The notes under the pieces: model-generated
Seen by the model: the letters and a program-made list of their open reading frames with translations, nothing else
Databases searched by the model: none
Told to the model about the DNA's origin: nothing
Origin: Flaccisagitta enflata
Lineage: Eukaryota; Chaetognatha; Sagittoidea; Aphragmophora
Assembly: GCA_965153355.1 (NCBI GenBank)
Contig: OZ231128.1
Span: forward strand, 44,702,001 to 44,766,000
Direction of reading: 5' to 3'
DNA length: 64,000 nt
Made by a program: the position numbers and the translations under genes
In this document: positions 25,447 to 38,516 of the stretch, in pieces
Layout: every line of letters starts with the position of its first letter
Numbering within the stretch: the first letter of the stretch is position 1

Positions 25447-25598
25447 CCCGCTTCCTCATCCTTGTTCTCTGGTTCTTGAAGTTCCAACGCTTCTCCTTGC
25501 TCTTGTTGCTCAAGTCGCTGTGGTTGTTGTTGTTGTTGTTGTCCTCCTTCTTCCTCATCATCTCTCTCGCGTTCAAGCAATTTTTCTGCTTCCCCAGG

Positions 25599-25696
<98 letters not shown>

Positions 25697-25848
25697 GATT
25701 TTCTCCCCTTTCCTCATCCTCGTCCTCTGGTTCTTGAAGTTCTATAGCTTCTCCTTGTTCTTGTTGCTGATGTCGCTGTGGTTGTTGTTGTTGTTGTCCT
25801 CCTTCTTCCACAAGTTGTTGTTGTTGTGGTTGTGGTTGTGGTTGTTGC

Positions 25849-25935
<87 letters not shown>

Positions 25936-25994
25936 ATTTGCAGTTCTTGCCTCAGCCGTAGTTGCTCTGTAACCTGCTCCTGTTTGGGCTCCAT
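22329..25994 (-). CDS. PolyQ protein with possible LRAT/papain-like segment and SF1-helicase-like P-loop domain
   Basis: A single uninterrupted frame of about 1221 residues, the only convincing host-type gene here. Residues ~20-257 are polyglutamine in four main tracts coded almost purely by CAA, separated by two related acidic spacers (each with ELQEPE). His331 in an EHSFAVFEL context and the NCQH motif at 421-424 have the spacing of the His and Cys of LRAT/NlpC-type folds (inference). The C-terminal part has an SF1 Q-motif-like WTPKQKQIID, Walker A GCAGSGKT (784-791), Walker B LLLWDEF (~853-858) and a motif-VI-like VDVMTRATTSLVFIL (~1058), so it should bind nucleotide and may act on RNA or DNA. 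The frame extends 54 residues upstream to 26156, but that part crosses a (CT)n run and looks like 5' UTR; MEPKQEQ at 25994 is the better start. No introns seen; function unknown. Confidence 0.85.
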
Positions 25995-26030
25995 TTTGAA
26001 ATGTCGTGGAAGTGTTTCGTCTCTGTGAGA

Positions 26031-26050
26031 AGAGAGAGAGAGAGAGAGAT
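26031..26050. repeat. Short (GA)n in the 5' UTR of the polyQ gene
   Basis: Pure GA run about 37 bp upstream (on the minus strand) of the preferred start; (CT)n on the sense strand. Confidence 0.9.
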
Positions 26051-26159
26051 ATTGTAGTCGAATGGAAGGGAGAGAGACTGCTAAATAGGGACATAGATCG
26101 CCGCGCCAAGGCGCCAGATTCTGTAAAATTTTGATGTAACATCGAACTCGATTCATTAA

Positions 26160-27127
26160 CTAAATGAACTTTTTTTTTTTGAGCAGCATCATAGTTTTGA
26201 AGGTGATAAATGCATGTCAAGTCTCCAACCCAAGAAAAAAATCATAACTCCCCGACGAAGGCTGTAATAGCCGAAAATTTGGAGAGAAAAAATGTATGTA
26301 CAAAAATTAAAACATTTACAACAACAAAAACAGAATTTGATGTTTCCCCCTGCAGCATCATTTTTTGATAAATTTGAAAAAAACTAGATTTCAACATCAA
26401 GGAGCGCGAATTTTTGAATGACAAACAAAACGGCCAAACCAGGGTTTCTGAGCATTACTGCCCCTGCCTTCCAACGTCACAGTTCCTGCCCATTCTCACA
26501 AGAATCCCTGCCTACTTGCGGAACTATCCCTGTCCGCTTGCAATAACACCGCTAACCACTCTCAAACGACTACCTATATAGGTTGGGTATCCGACTCAGT
26601 GTGTTTTGGACATGGTCAACTACACAGAAGCCATGACATGAAAAGCGATGAATTTTTTTCGACGCTAGATACACATCAGCCTCAGTCGTATGCAGTTGGG
26701 TACTGGGCAGGGCCAATAATGTGGACGGCCATTCAGGCATTTTGGCAGAAGCAGCGATGCAAAAAAAAACGCCTTTATTTAACAAATGGCTGACGGACCA
26801 ACCAATGGGTCGACTGGTGGACCTACCAAAGTTGCTTGTAGAGTCGCGACGAAGAAAATGATGGCAAAATGATCCGCCTTCAGATACGGGAAATTTGAGG
26901 AAGTTTAGACTAACCAATCAACGGGATGGGCAGGCTTGAACATGATTCGAGAGTTTCTTTCCATAAAACAATGATGCTAATTGTTCGCCGTTCCCCTTCG
27001 AGTGAGTGGGAGGCAGGCGTTCATATTTTGTAGAAGCGGGAAGCGCCGCTTCTCGGAAAGGGAATTGATATGTCGGAAGATCTCATTAGAGAAAGAGGAA
27101 TAAGGAAAAAAACATAAGAAGCAAAAA
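26160..27127. other. Upstream flank of the polyQ gene; dispersed repeat
   Basis: Non-coding. About 26455-26590 carries a 'CTGCCCCTGCC...CTTGC' repeat that recurs near 12870, 21205 and 28520-28640. No promoter element can be assigned with confidence. Confidence 0.4.
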
Positions 27128-27139
27128 GCAAAAGAAATA

Positions 27140-27219
<80 letters not shown>

Positions 27220-27245
27220 AAAAAAAAAAAGAAAGAAAGAAAAGA
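27128..27245. repeat. (GAAA)n microsatellite
   Basis: About 25 GAAA units ending in a poly-A run and a few more GAAA units. Confidence 0.97.
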
Positions 27246-28388
<1,143 letters not shown>

Positions 28389-28850
28389 GTTTGTCTCCCT
28401 CTTTTTAGTCGCTTGCCAAGCGACTCTATAAGAGGCTGTGTCCCTACGAAGGAAGGAAGATCCGTAACGCGAAAATTTTGATGATGCGAAATCGGCCGAA
28501 AAAGCGATTTTTGATCACTACGGCCCCTGCCCAGTCACTGTACAGCCCCCGCCCTTCCTCATATGCCCCTAACAACCCGCATCACTGCCCCTGCCCACCC
28601 GCAAGTGACTGCTTATTGGCTGTGTATCCGGCCTTGTTCCCATGGTCATCATGAACATTTAAATGTAGGGCACCAAAATTGGATGTTTCTCAAAAGTCTG
28701 ACCATGAAATAGTTAGCTTAGGTCATTGGTTCCTTCGAGGCCGCTGCCCCTCTTACCATTTCTTCCCTACATACTTAAGATGGGGCATCGGGTACCAATG
28801 ACCATCTAAAGCTTTTGCGACTATTAGTTGTGTGCTACGCGACTCCACAC
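28389..28850. repeat. Dispersed repeats forming the left flank of the giant element
   Basis: 28520-28640 is a CTGCCC-rich dispersed repeat; 28715-28800 is a fold-back family copy in reverse orientation. The last bases, CTACGCGACTCCACAC, end in the 5-bp target-site duplication CACAC (28846-28850). Confidence 0.7.
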
Positions 28851-29527
28851 TGTCAGCGTTCGCCACGAGTCTCAGTTTCTCCAAGCAGCTGTGAGTCTTT
28901 AATACAAGTGTTTTTCCAGAGTTCTGAAGCGGAACCTTCTTCTGATCCAATCTAGAATGGAAGAGGCGCATTGAAGATTGTAGAGATCACAAAGTTCTGA
29001 ATGGGAAAAGTAAAGAGAGAAAGGAGAGGAGGAGGGGGCGCTAATTATGGTGGGCAGTGTGTTAAAGGGGGCCGGTCCATATCGATATAAGAATGCCCTA
29101 TACCTGAGGATCCGTAGAATGATGGTTTCTGGATGGGGAATGACGGAGGGGATGATAAATGCGCACAACATGGATAAGGAAAGTCAGTTAGATATGAAAA
29201 GAGTTTGCTCGCTTATCTAAGGGAAAAAAGGAGAAATCATAATCTAAACATCAATATATACAGTAAAGGCAATGGGAGAAAAGGCACAAGGAAATGAATC
29301 CACAATTGAGTCTTGGAATGATGGCTGAGTCCGGGGATGGATGGTGGAGGAGGAGGAAGAAGCCGGGGATCGAACCAGAGGATGAGGATGAGGATCGAAC
29401 AGGAGGAGGAGGAGGACGGATGAGGAGGAGGCGGCGAGGAGGAGGATGAGGAGGAGGATGAGGGGGAGGATGAGGAGGAGGCGGAGACGGACCTGGAGAG
29501 ATATGTAACACGTGCTGTTTAGTGACA
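28851..29527 (-). repeat. 3' LTR of the giant element
   Basis: 677 bp, about 99% identical to the 5' LTR apart from small indels in the GAGGAT-rich part and a 6-bp indel near 29507. It contains TATATA at 29255-29260 (sense strand: minus) and a minus-strand ATTAAA near its other end. Confidence 0.9.
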
Positions 29528-30193
29528 GCCCCTGCATCTGCTAATAAGCAGATTACGTGATTTCTCGAAGGGGGGATTCTAGGGGAAAAAATTTAGCGAG
29601 CAAACCATGGACCGGGGGGAGGGGGGGGGAAGGAAGATCAAAGAAACACGACATAGGCAACGTATAAGCGAAAAGAAAAAAAACATGTTAATAAATGCGA
29701 CAAACATAGGCACAAAAGCATAGAGTATGTACAGAAGAGAAACACGAGAGTCTGGATGGTAAGGCTGGGGTGCGGAGGAAGAGGAGATGGCGAACATCGT
29801 TCCACGAGGTCTTCTATAAAGTTCCCCGGGGCGGATGGCGTGAGGATGAGGGAGAGGGAGGAGGAGATGAACATCGTTCCGCGAGGTCTTGACATAAAGT
29901 TCCACGGGGCGGATGGCACGGGCAGGAGGACGGGAGGATGACGTCAGATGGAGGTGACGATGAGGATGAGGAAGAGGATGGGGCTTTTCACCGCAGACCA
30001 GGTTGATGGCGACTCCGGACTGGGCTTACGCCCGCGCACCTCGGCAAATAGGATGAAGCAAAATTAGCAGTATCCAGGATAGAGGAATAAGATTTTGTGG
30101 GGGTGGTTCTAGGGTGTAATGTGGTGTGTGGTGAAACAACAGAATTAAGAGCAAAAAACCAAGTGGTATCGTCTAAGTCCCCGCCCCCAACCT
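29528..30193. other. Internal sequence next to the 3' LTR
   Basis: Directly inside the LTR is a short hairpin (ATCTGCT-AATA-AGCAGAT, 29535-29552). On the sense (minus) strand the sequence just before the LTR reads GCAGATGCAGGGGC, at best a weak polypurine tract. A ~70-bp unit (GAACATCGTTCC...GGGGCGGATGGC) is duplicated at about 29787-29917. No gene seen. Confidence 0.6.
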
Positions 30194-30226
30194 NNNNNNN
30201 NNNNNNNNNNNNNNNNNNNNNNNNNN
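30194..30226. other. Assembly gap (33 N)
   Basis: Run of N at the edge of the 11-bp array; the true length is unknown. Confidence 1.
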
Positions 30227-31540
30227 ACTTAGTCTGGTCTAAGTCTGGTCTATGTCTGGTCTAAGTCTGGTTTAAGTCTGGTTTAAGTCTGGTCTTAATC
30301 TGGTCTAAGTCTGGTCTAAGTCTGGTCTAAGTCTGGTCTAAGTCTGGTCTAAGTCTGGTTTAAGTCTGTTCTATGTCTGGTCTAAGTCTGGTCTAAGTCT
30401 GGTCTAAGTCTGGTCTAAGTCTGGTCTAAGTCTGGTCTAAGTCTGGTCTAAGTCTTGTCTAAGTCTGGTCTTAGTCTGGTCTAAATCTGGTCTTAGTCTG
30501 GTCCAAGTCTGGTCCAAGTCTGGTCCAAGTCTGGTCTAAGTCTGGTCCAAGTCTGGTCCAAGTCTGGTCTAAGTCTGGTCTAAGTCTGGTCTTAGTCTGG
30601 TCTTAGTCTGGTCTAAGTTTGGTCTACGTTTGGTCTATGTCTGGTCTAAGTCTGGTCTAAGTCTGGTCTAAATCTGGTCTAAGTCTGGTCCAAGTCTGGT
30701 CCAAGTCTGGTCCAAGTCTGGTCCAAGTCTGGTCCAAGTCTGGTCTAAGTCTGGTCTAAGTCTGGTCTAAGTCTGGTCTAAATCTGGTCTAAGTCTGGTC
30801 CAAGTCTGGTCCAAGTCTGGTCCAAGTCTGGTCCAAGTCTGGTCCAAGTCTGGTCCAAGTCTGGTCCAAGTCTGGTCCAAGTCTGGTCCAAGTCTGGTCT
30901 AAGTCTGGTCTAAGTCTGGTCAAAGTCTGGTCTAAGTCTGGTCTAAATCTGGTCTAAGTCTGGTCTAAGTCTGGTCTAAGTCTGGTCTAAGTCTGGTCTA
31001 AGTCTGGTCTTAGTCTGGTCTAAGTCTGGTCTAAGTCTGGTCTAAGTCTGGTTTAAGTCTGGTTTAAGTCTGGTCTTAATCTGGTCTAAGTCTGGTCTAA
31101 GTCTGGTCTAAGTCTGGTCTAAGTCTGGTCTAAGTCTGGTCTTAGTCTGGTCTAAGTCTGATCTAAGTCTGGTCAAGTCTGGTCTAAGTCTGGTCTAAGT
31201 CTGGTCTTAGTCTGGTCTAAGTCTGGTCTAAGTCTGGTCTAAGTCTGGTCTAAGTCTGGCTAAGTCTGGTTTAAGTCTGGTTTAAGTCTGGTCTTAATCT
31301 GGTCTAAGTCTGGTCTAAGTCTGGTCTAAGTCAGGTCTAAGTCTGGTCTAAGTCTGGTCTTAGTCTGGTCTAAGTCTGACCTAAGTCTGGTCTAAGTCTG
31401 GTCTAAGTCTGGTCTAAGTCTGGTCTAAGTCTGGTCTAAGTCTGGTCTAAGTCTGGTCTAAGTCTGGTCTAAGTCTAGTCTAAGTCTGGTCTAAGTCTGG
31501 TTTAAGTCTGGTTTAAGTCTGGTTAAAGTCTCCTTGGGTC
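30227..31540. repeat. 11-bp minisatellite (AAGTCTGGTCT), about 119 units
   Basis: Long tandem run of AAGTCTGGTCT with TTT, CCA and TTA variants arranged in blocks that themselves recur (higher-order repeats). The same unit forms a second array at 51102-51303, just downstream of the post-pol ORF. Confidence 0.98.
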
Positions 31541-32742
31541 TTATGCTTTACCATGCTATCAGGATCCCTTCCCTTCCCTATCTTCTATCTTTCTATTGGC
31601 CTGACTGTCTCTCCTTCCAGCCTTTCTGTCCCTCCCTCTCAGAGGGACAGCCCCTCATCCTATAAGGGAGAAAATAAGCAGAGATAGAGTCAGAGCAAGG
31701 AGGTATATTCGGACTCCCGATCCACAGAGGCATCATCTTTACCCCCTCTAGATCCTCTTCCGCTCTTCCACGGGGATGGAGTATTCCCCCCTTCCTCATC
31801 TTCTCTTACCGCGCCGCCACCTCTCTTACCGGGGGCCGGAGGCCCCCTATTGGCTGTGGGCCGCTGCAGGATCAGGAGCAGCAGTGGGGGGGAAGATAAT
31901 GGGGAGGTCTGGATGATTGGGGATTGGGGTGAGGTCCGAGGCAGGAGGGTAAGGGCTGTTGAAGGGGGTTGGGGCTCTACCAGCTGAAAGGAACCGCCCG
32001 CCATAGGGCGCCCCGCCGCCGAAGCGTCATTTATTGCCTGCAAGGTCATAAATGCGCACAAAAAAAAACTGAGAGGTGCCTGTCAGCTGCGATCATAAAT
32101 CCCCATGGAAGAGCAAAGAATCGGCCTAGAGGTAGATAAAAGGTAAACAATTTGTACTCATAAATGTAGCGTTGACTGGATAAGTTTGCGATAAAGACTG
32201 AAAGTAAGTAAAGAGGTAGATAAACAGTAAACAATATGTACTACTAAAGGTAACGTTGAATGGACAAGTTTGATTTAAAGATTGAACGGAAAAGGCAAAT
32301 CAGAGAGAGATTAACGGTAATTGTTAAATTGAGTAAATTTGTTTGTTGGGTATTAAAACACAGCAAATGTTAACTTCTGTATCGACACATCAATGAAAAT
32401 TTTTGATGGTATGGGTAAGCGGTACTGGTAACGATAGAATAAAAGGTTGAGTGACTTTTGTTTCACAGCAAGAGGAATGAGTACTAAAAGGATGAGTAAA
32501 AAAAAACACTCTAGTTGAACTTCCAAGCATAGCGGTAACAAAACAATATCGTGGTTTTGTTGAGGATTTTGATATTCAAATTGTGGAAAATTTTGCTTCC
32601 CTTTTTTTTTTATGGCAAACTAAACTATTCTAACACAGCAATGGCAAGGATGATTGGTAGAAATAAACTTGAGAAATGGTTGTTTTGTATCAATAGCTGA
32701 ATAACATGAAAAGAAAATTGGTCGAATGTTTTAACAGTATTG
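31541..32742. other. Unassigned internal sequence
   Basis: 31560-32060 is GC-richer with a Pro/Ser/Gly-rich minus frame (31690-32061) that shows no domain; I do not call it a gene. 32090-32740 is AT-rich with related words (GGTAGATAAA, TAACGTTGAATGGACAAG) near 32130 and 32215, a weak ~85-bp duplication. Confidence 0.4.
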
Positions 32743-32758
32743 CAGAGAGAGAGAGAGA

Positions 32759-32804
<46 letters not shown>
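32743..32804. repeat. (GA)n microsatellite
   Basis: About 60 bp GA run with one GGG interruption. Confidence 0.96.
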
Positions 32805-32806
<2 letters not shown>

Positions 32807-33159
32807 ATCGAAAAGGTTGGTATTAAAATTGCATTTCGGCTGTTTTATTCGTAGACTAGAATGTCACACATTGAGTTAAAGTTGTTATGGTGTCGTTTTG
32901 ATTGTGCTCATCTTGATTGATTTTGGTTTTGTTCTTTCTCATATTACTGCCTTTGCCTCAAACATGGCTGCAGAGTAGGAGGTGTGGTACTATGGGTCTT
33001 CTGCTTTTTGGGCTGGTTTGTTTCACATTGCTGTGGGTTGCGTCGGGGGTTCATTATGCACATTTTGTTGTTTTGCCGCACTCAGGGAACCGCACTATGC
33101 TATAAACACGTGGGAGAGCATCTAATTGGTTGTTGTATTTTCCTTTCTACTTATGCGTT

Positions 33160-33760
33160 AGCTCCACCATGCCCACTTGTTGTGGACATGGGAGACCGTT
33201 GGTGAGTGATAAACCGCGTTCCGTGCCCAGCTCGACCACGCCCACTGGTCGTGGACATGGGAGACCGTTGATGAGTTTATCTTGTAATTCGCAAAATGCT
33301 CAACCATGCCCACTTGATTTGAACATGGGAGACCGTTAGTGAGTGATATTCCGCGACCCTTGCTTAGCTCGACCACGCCCACTAATTGTGGACATGGGAG
33401 ACCGTTGTTGAGTGTATCCTTGCAATTCGCAGAAAGCTCTACCATGCCCACTTGATGTGAACATGGGAGACCGTTGGTGAGTGATAAAACCGCGATCCGT
33501 ACCCAGCTCAACCATGCCCACTTGATTTGAACATGGGAGACCGTTAGTGAGTGATATTCTGCGACCCTTTGCTTAGCTCGACCACGCCCACTAATTGTGG
33601 ACATGGGAGACCGTTGTTGAGTGCATTTTGCAATTCGCAGAAAGCTCTACCATGCCCACTTGATGTGAACATGGGAGACCGTCGGTGAGTGATAAAACCG
33701 CGATCCGTACCCAGCTCAACCATGCCCACTTATTGTGGACAGGGGAGACCGTCGTTGTTA
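33160..33760. repeat. ~70-bp minisatellite, nine copies, alternating types
   Basis: Each unit has ACCA(T/C)GCCCACT, GACATGGGAGACCGT and TGAGTG. Tails alternate between an AACCGCGATCCGTACCCAGC type and a GCAATTCGCAGAAAGCTC type, so the real repeat is a two-unit dimer. Several units read TTGGTGAGT on the plus strand, a 5'-splice-site-like string. Region 32805-33159 before it has no gene. Confidence 0.93.
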
Positions 33761-34092
33761 TTCATTGGTTTTATGATGTGTTTTGTATTGATTTTTTCTT
33801 TACGATTTGAAACGCAGTTGACCTCCTTTTTTAGCCAGATTCAGGCAAGTGCAGATATATGAGCGTGGTCCTTATCCTTGTATGATGAGGTTTAGTTTCT
33901 AGAGATGCTCCCGGTTTCGCGTATTACATAGTAACAATATATATTTCAATTACACAGACGTTGGCACTTAATGGTTATGTACTGTTGCGTTCAACTAAGT
34001 GTTTTATAAAAGTATATTCGTATGTCACAAAAATAGAGGACAGAGAGAAGAGAGAGAGAGAGGGAGAGAGAGAGAGAGAGAGAGAAAAAGAA

Positions 34093-34129
<37 letters not shown>

Positions 34130-34517
34130 AGACAGAGAGAAGACGTTGATGATGTCGAATTATAACAACCTTGAACGGCAACAGTGACGATGTAGATAGC
34201 AATGGCATCCGCGATAATCAGTAATGTAGTAATTAATATAACGCTTAATATTAATCAGAATACCGATATTGGTAAGATGATCTTAATGATGATACCGGTA
34301 ACCGTGATGATATGGAATAAAAATAATGTGTGAAATGTGATATTATGGCAATGTGTGGTCATAATAGTAGTAACGTAATGTGTGTGTGTGTGTAATGATA
34401 ATGGTGATATTGTGTCATCGCAGTAATGTGTGAATGCTACTGTTTTCAATAGTAATTATTATAATGTGGCAATGTAATGTGTGTGTAATGTGTAATGTGT
34501 GTTATTAATATCCTGTA

Positions 34518-34555
<38 letters not shown>

Positions 34556-34706
34556 TAATGGCAATGATAAATGATAGGGCGATGTAATTGGATGGCGACG
34601 ATGACGGTAGTAGCGATAATGTGGCGACAATGATGATGATTACGATGTCGTCGATGATGATGATGATGACCTTGGCCGTGTTGTCTTTGTGATATCGCGT
34701 GAGTAA
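33761..34706. other. Non-coding, with GA and GT microsatellites
   Basis: GA/GAAA tract at about 34041-34142; TAATGTGTGTG-type words and a (GT)n run at 34518-34552; GATGAT/ACGATG words near 34600-34670. No gene seen. Confidence 0.6.
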
Positions 34707-35880
34707 TTACTTATGTCGCGTGCGTCGTCGCTTGGCGGCTGTCGGTGTTTTCTTCGATGATCTTTTCCAATGGGGTGGTTCCATGTCGTCGTCGGAGTCG
34801 GAGAACGTCGACATGGTCACTTCCGTGTCGTATTCAGGTGAAAACTCGTCGTAGTCTTCTTTGTTTCTGTCTATTTCCTGCCCGTTGTTGTTGTTGTCGT
34901 CGTTGGCGTCATCTTCCTCCTCAGAAGAGTAAAGGGTTGGTTCATCCGCATCGCTGTCCCAATCTCCCGGCGTACCGTAGCCCGGGGTTTCCTCGTACCG
35001 CCACGTCCCTTCCTCGGTGGTTGGTTGTTGGGTGAGGTTGGAAGGTGTTGAATGCGTTGATGTGGCTTTTCTTCGCCTTAATTTCCCCTGTTCTTGCTGG
35101 CATGTTGATGAACATTGCTTGCCTTTGCATTGTTCTCGCAGATCTTCTAGCCTCACTTTTGGCATGAGGGGGACTGGGTAGACGTGGAACGAGTTGTTTG
35201 ACTCTTGGACGGGGGACATTTTGGTGTTTGATTTTCTCATGTCGAGAGGGAAATCAGAGGTGATGAAGGTGAGGAAATGTTCCAGCGACGTTTCTCCGTC
35301 CGTCACCACACGACACCATGCGCCGGTCTGCTTCATCCACGTCTTTGTCTCCTTTGAATTCGCCAAAGATCTGAGTTTCGTGGTCTCCTGACGCTTTGGG
35401 TGACCGTTTGAAGAAGATAGAAGCTGCCGGGTGAGGGTTTTCTGTGGACGGAAAAGGGTTCTGGTGTGCTTCCGTTCTGAGTGCAATTGCGATGGAGATG
35501 TGTCTTCCATAGACCGGAAGTTCTCCTTGTACGGTGAATTCCATCGTGACCGTGAAGTTGACGAGGGTGAGATGCGTTCTCTTTTTGGTAGCCACCCATC
35601 TTCCGCCGTCCCATTTGTGAACAATATTTGTCGTTGTTCTTTTCCTCATCTTCGTTGTGATGGCGACAGTGATTTTCCTGCCGCAGAAGGTCGCTTTGTG
35701 GATTTTTGTGACGATTTCGTTATCCCAGGTATTGAATTCCTGGTTAAAGGTGTGTAGTTTGTCGTCTTTCCATTCGCGGTATCCCGTCTGTGTTGGTAAT
35801 GTGGTGACTTCAAGTTTTTGTTCGTCTTCATTCTGGGTAATTTCAAGCGTTGAGTTGTAAGCCCGTCTGCTTTTGGAAAT
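34707..35880 (-). pseudogene. Acidic, basic-tailed ORF of unknown function, read in two frames
   Basis: On the same strand as gag-pol. A protein-like frame is open from 35880, directly after a plausible splice acceptor (TTTTGAAAACAG, ending 35881), down to 35254; it holds ordinary mixed sequence with a likely beta-rich segment. Near 35340-35400 protein-like sequence switches to another frame (35624-34707). That frame ends in a strongly acidic region with SSEEEDDANDD and SDSDDD and a basic tail KRRRTRHK that looks like a nuclear localisation signal. Either a frameshift has occurred (mutation or sequence error) or an unseen junction joins the frames. No known family recognised. Its position between pol and the 3' LTR makes it possible cargo of the giant element. 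The first exon, if spliced, is not identified. Confidence 0.5.
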
Positions 35881-35882
35881 CT

Positions 35883-36129
35883 GTTTTCAAAATAGAAACG
35901 TATATATGAATTTCATATGTTTACGTATATGGCTTCGATGCTTGTGAGAAATCAGTATAGAAATTTATTTGCGATCAATTGAAAACCAGAGTCTACGGCT
36001 AGATGTTGTCGAATTACAAAAGAGAAAGGGGCATGGGTTTTGCTTGTGACTTTCTGCCGTTTGTAAAAAAATATATTTTCTGTGTCACCCTTTGTATGTC
36101 GATCTAGTACTTTGCTTGTAGGTGAAACG
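35883..36129. other. Presumed intron/5' side of the acidic ORF
   Basis: AT-rich; nothing further recognised. Confidence 0.3.
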
Positions 36130-36135
36130 AGAGAA

Positions 36136-36217
<82 letters not shown>

Positions 36218-36323
36218 GAAAGAGAAAGAAAGAAAGAAGAAAGAAAAGAAAGGAAAAGAAAGAAAGAAAGAAAGAAAAAGAAAAAAGAAAGAAAGAAAGA
36301 AAAAGGGAAAAAAAAAATGGGAA

Positions 36324-36357
<34 letters not shown>

Positions 36358-36398
36358 AGAAAGAAAGAAAAGAAAAAGAGAAAAAAAAAAAAAAGGAA

Positions 36399-36476
<78 letters not shown>

Positions 36477-37054
36477 AAGAGAGAAAGAGAAAGAAAGGGA
36501 AAGAAATGAAAGGAAGAAAGAAAGAAAGAAAGAGAAGGAAGAAAGAAAGAAAGAAAGAAACAAATAGAAAGAAAAGAAAGAAGTAAAGAAAGAAAGAAAG
36601 GAAAAGAAAAGGAAATGAAAGAAAAGAAAAGAAAAAAAAGGTAGAGAAAAAAAAGGGAGAGAGAGGAGTAAAGAAGTAGAGAAAAAAAAAAAGAGAAAGG
36701 AAGAAAAGAAAGAAATAAATAAAGAAAGAAAAGAAAGAAAAAAGAAAGAAAGAAAAAGAAAGAAAAGAAAGAAAGAAAGGAAAAGAAAGAAAAGAGAGGA
36801 AGAAAGAAGAAAAGAAAGAGAAAGAAAGAGAAGAAAGAAAAGAAAAGAAAAGAAAAGAAAAGTAGTGAAGAGAGGAGAAAGAAAAGAATAGAAAAGAAAG
36901 AAAGAGAATAGAGAAAAAAGAAAAGGAAGAGAAGAGAAAGAAAGAGAAAAGAGAAGAGATGAGAAAAGAAAATAAAAGAGAAGAGAGGAGAAAGAACAAG
37001 AAGAGAAAGGAGAGAAAGAGGAAAAGGAAGAGAAGAGAAAGAAAGAAAGAAAGT

Positions 37055-37114
<60 letters not shown>

Positions 37115-37250
37115 AGGAAAGAAAGAAGGAGAAATGAGAAATGAAGAAAATCGGTAAGAAAGGAAGAAAGTTGGGAAGAAAGAAAAGGGGAAGGAAAGAA
37201 GGAAAGAAAGAAAAGAAAAGGGAAAAGAGGTAAAGAAAGAAATGGAGAAG
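36130..37250. repeat. (GA)n then ~1 kb of degenerate (GAAA)n
   Basis: Almost pure purine on the plus strand: GA run 36130-36211, then GAAA/GAAAA/GGAA mixtures. A 413-residue pyrimidine-side frame over it is a repeat artefact. Confidence 0.97.
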
Positions 37251-37348
37251 ATAAAGAGATATAAAGATAAAACCCTAGATGAAAAGGAAACGGGAGAAAG
37301 AGAGACAGACAGGTAGAAGAGGACATAAAACGTTGATAGTCTGAGACA

Positions 37349-37349
<1 letters not shown>

Positions 37350-37418
<69 letters not shown>
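37350..37418. repeat. (GA)n microsatellite
   Basis: GA run in a GACAGA-rich neighbourhood (37290-37700). Confidence 0.95.
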
Positions 37419-37420
<2 letters not shown>

Positions 37421-37746
37421 GAGGGAGAGAGAGACCTATAGAGAAGATAATGGCTGACAGATGGATCAAGACAGTAACCGGCAGACAGAGTTAGATAGTG
37501 GCAGACGGTTCAAGATGGACCGTGACAATTTTGAAAGCAAACAAGGACAACCATAGGGACATATAGACAAAACAGACGGAGATTATTCGGGATTGAATGA
37601 TATAGATAGAGAGATAGACGGATGACAACATGTGGCAACAGATATATCGAGTCAGAATAGCGACAGCGAAAGACAGACATGCTTAAAGAAGAGATTGATC
37701 AAATCGGACCTAGCTGGATACATTGGACAGACAGAGATAGAACGGA

Positions 37747-37754
<8 letters not shown>

Positions 37755-37810
<56 letters not shown>

Positions 37811-37838
37811 GTCAGGAGGATAGGAAAAAAAGAAAGAA

Positions 37839-37874
<36 letters not shown>

Positions 37875-38124
37875 AAAGAAAAAGAAAGAAAAAAGGAAAA
37901 AAAGAAAGATAGAAAGATGCAAAGAAAGAAAGAAAGAAAGAAAGAAAGGAAGGAAAAGGAATTAAAGACCGAGAGAAAAGATAGAAAGAAAAGGTTAGTG
38001 ACGAGCAAAGTAAAGAAGAAATAAGAAAGAAGGAAAGAGAAAAAGATGAAAGGAAAGAAGAAAGTAAGATGGAAAGAAGAAAGAAAGAAAGAAATGAAGA
38101 GAGTTAAGAGAAAGAAAGAAAGAG

Positions 38125-38172
<48 letters not shown>

Positions 38173-38174
38173 GA

Positions 38175-38205
<31 letters not shown>

Positions 38206-38343
38206 GAAGGAAAAGGTATTAAAGACCGAAAGAAAAGATAGAAAGAAAAGGTTAGTGACGAGAAGCAAATAAAGAAAGAAAGTAAGAAAGAAAGAAAAAG
38301 AAAAAAAAAAAAAGGGAAAGGAAAGAAGAAAGTAAGAAAGAAA

Positions 38344-38396
<53 letters not shown>

Positions 38397-38445
38397 AAAA
38401 AAGAAAGAAAGAAACAAAGAGAGAAGGGAAGAAAGAAAGAAAGAG

Positions 38446-38516
<71 letters not shown>

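Noticed and set aside
25139-25972. PolyLeu/polyVal/polyAsn frames on both strands over 25.1-26.0 kb
   Set aside because: Shadows of the CAA-coded polyQ region of the real minus-strand gene.
28851-29527. Independent solo LTR or plain segmental duplication
   Set aside because: Its two flanks do not match each other (CACAC versus GCCCC), while its outer flank matches the outer flank of the far copy.
36085-37326. 413-residue Phe/Ser/Leu frame
   Set aside because: Reading of a pyrimidine (TTTC)n strand; no composition or domain expected of a protein.
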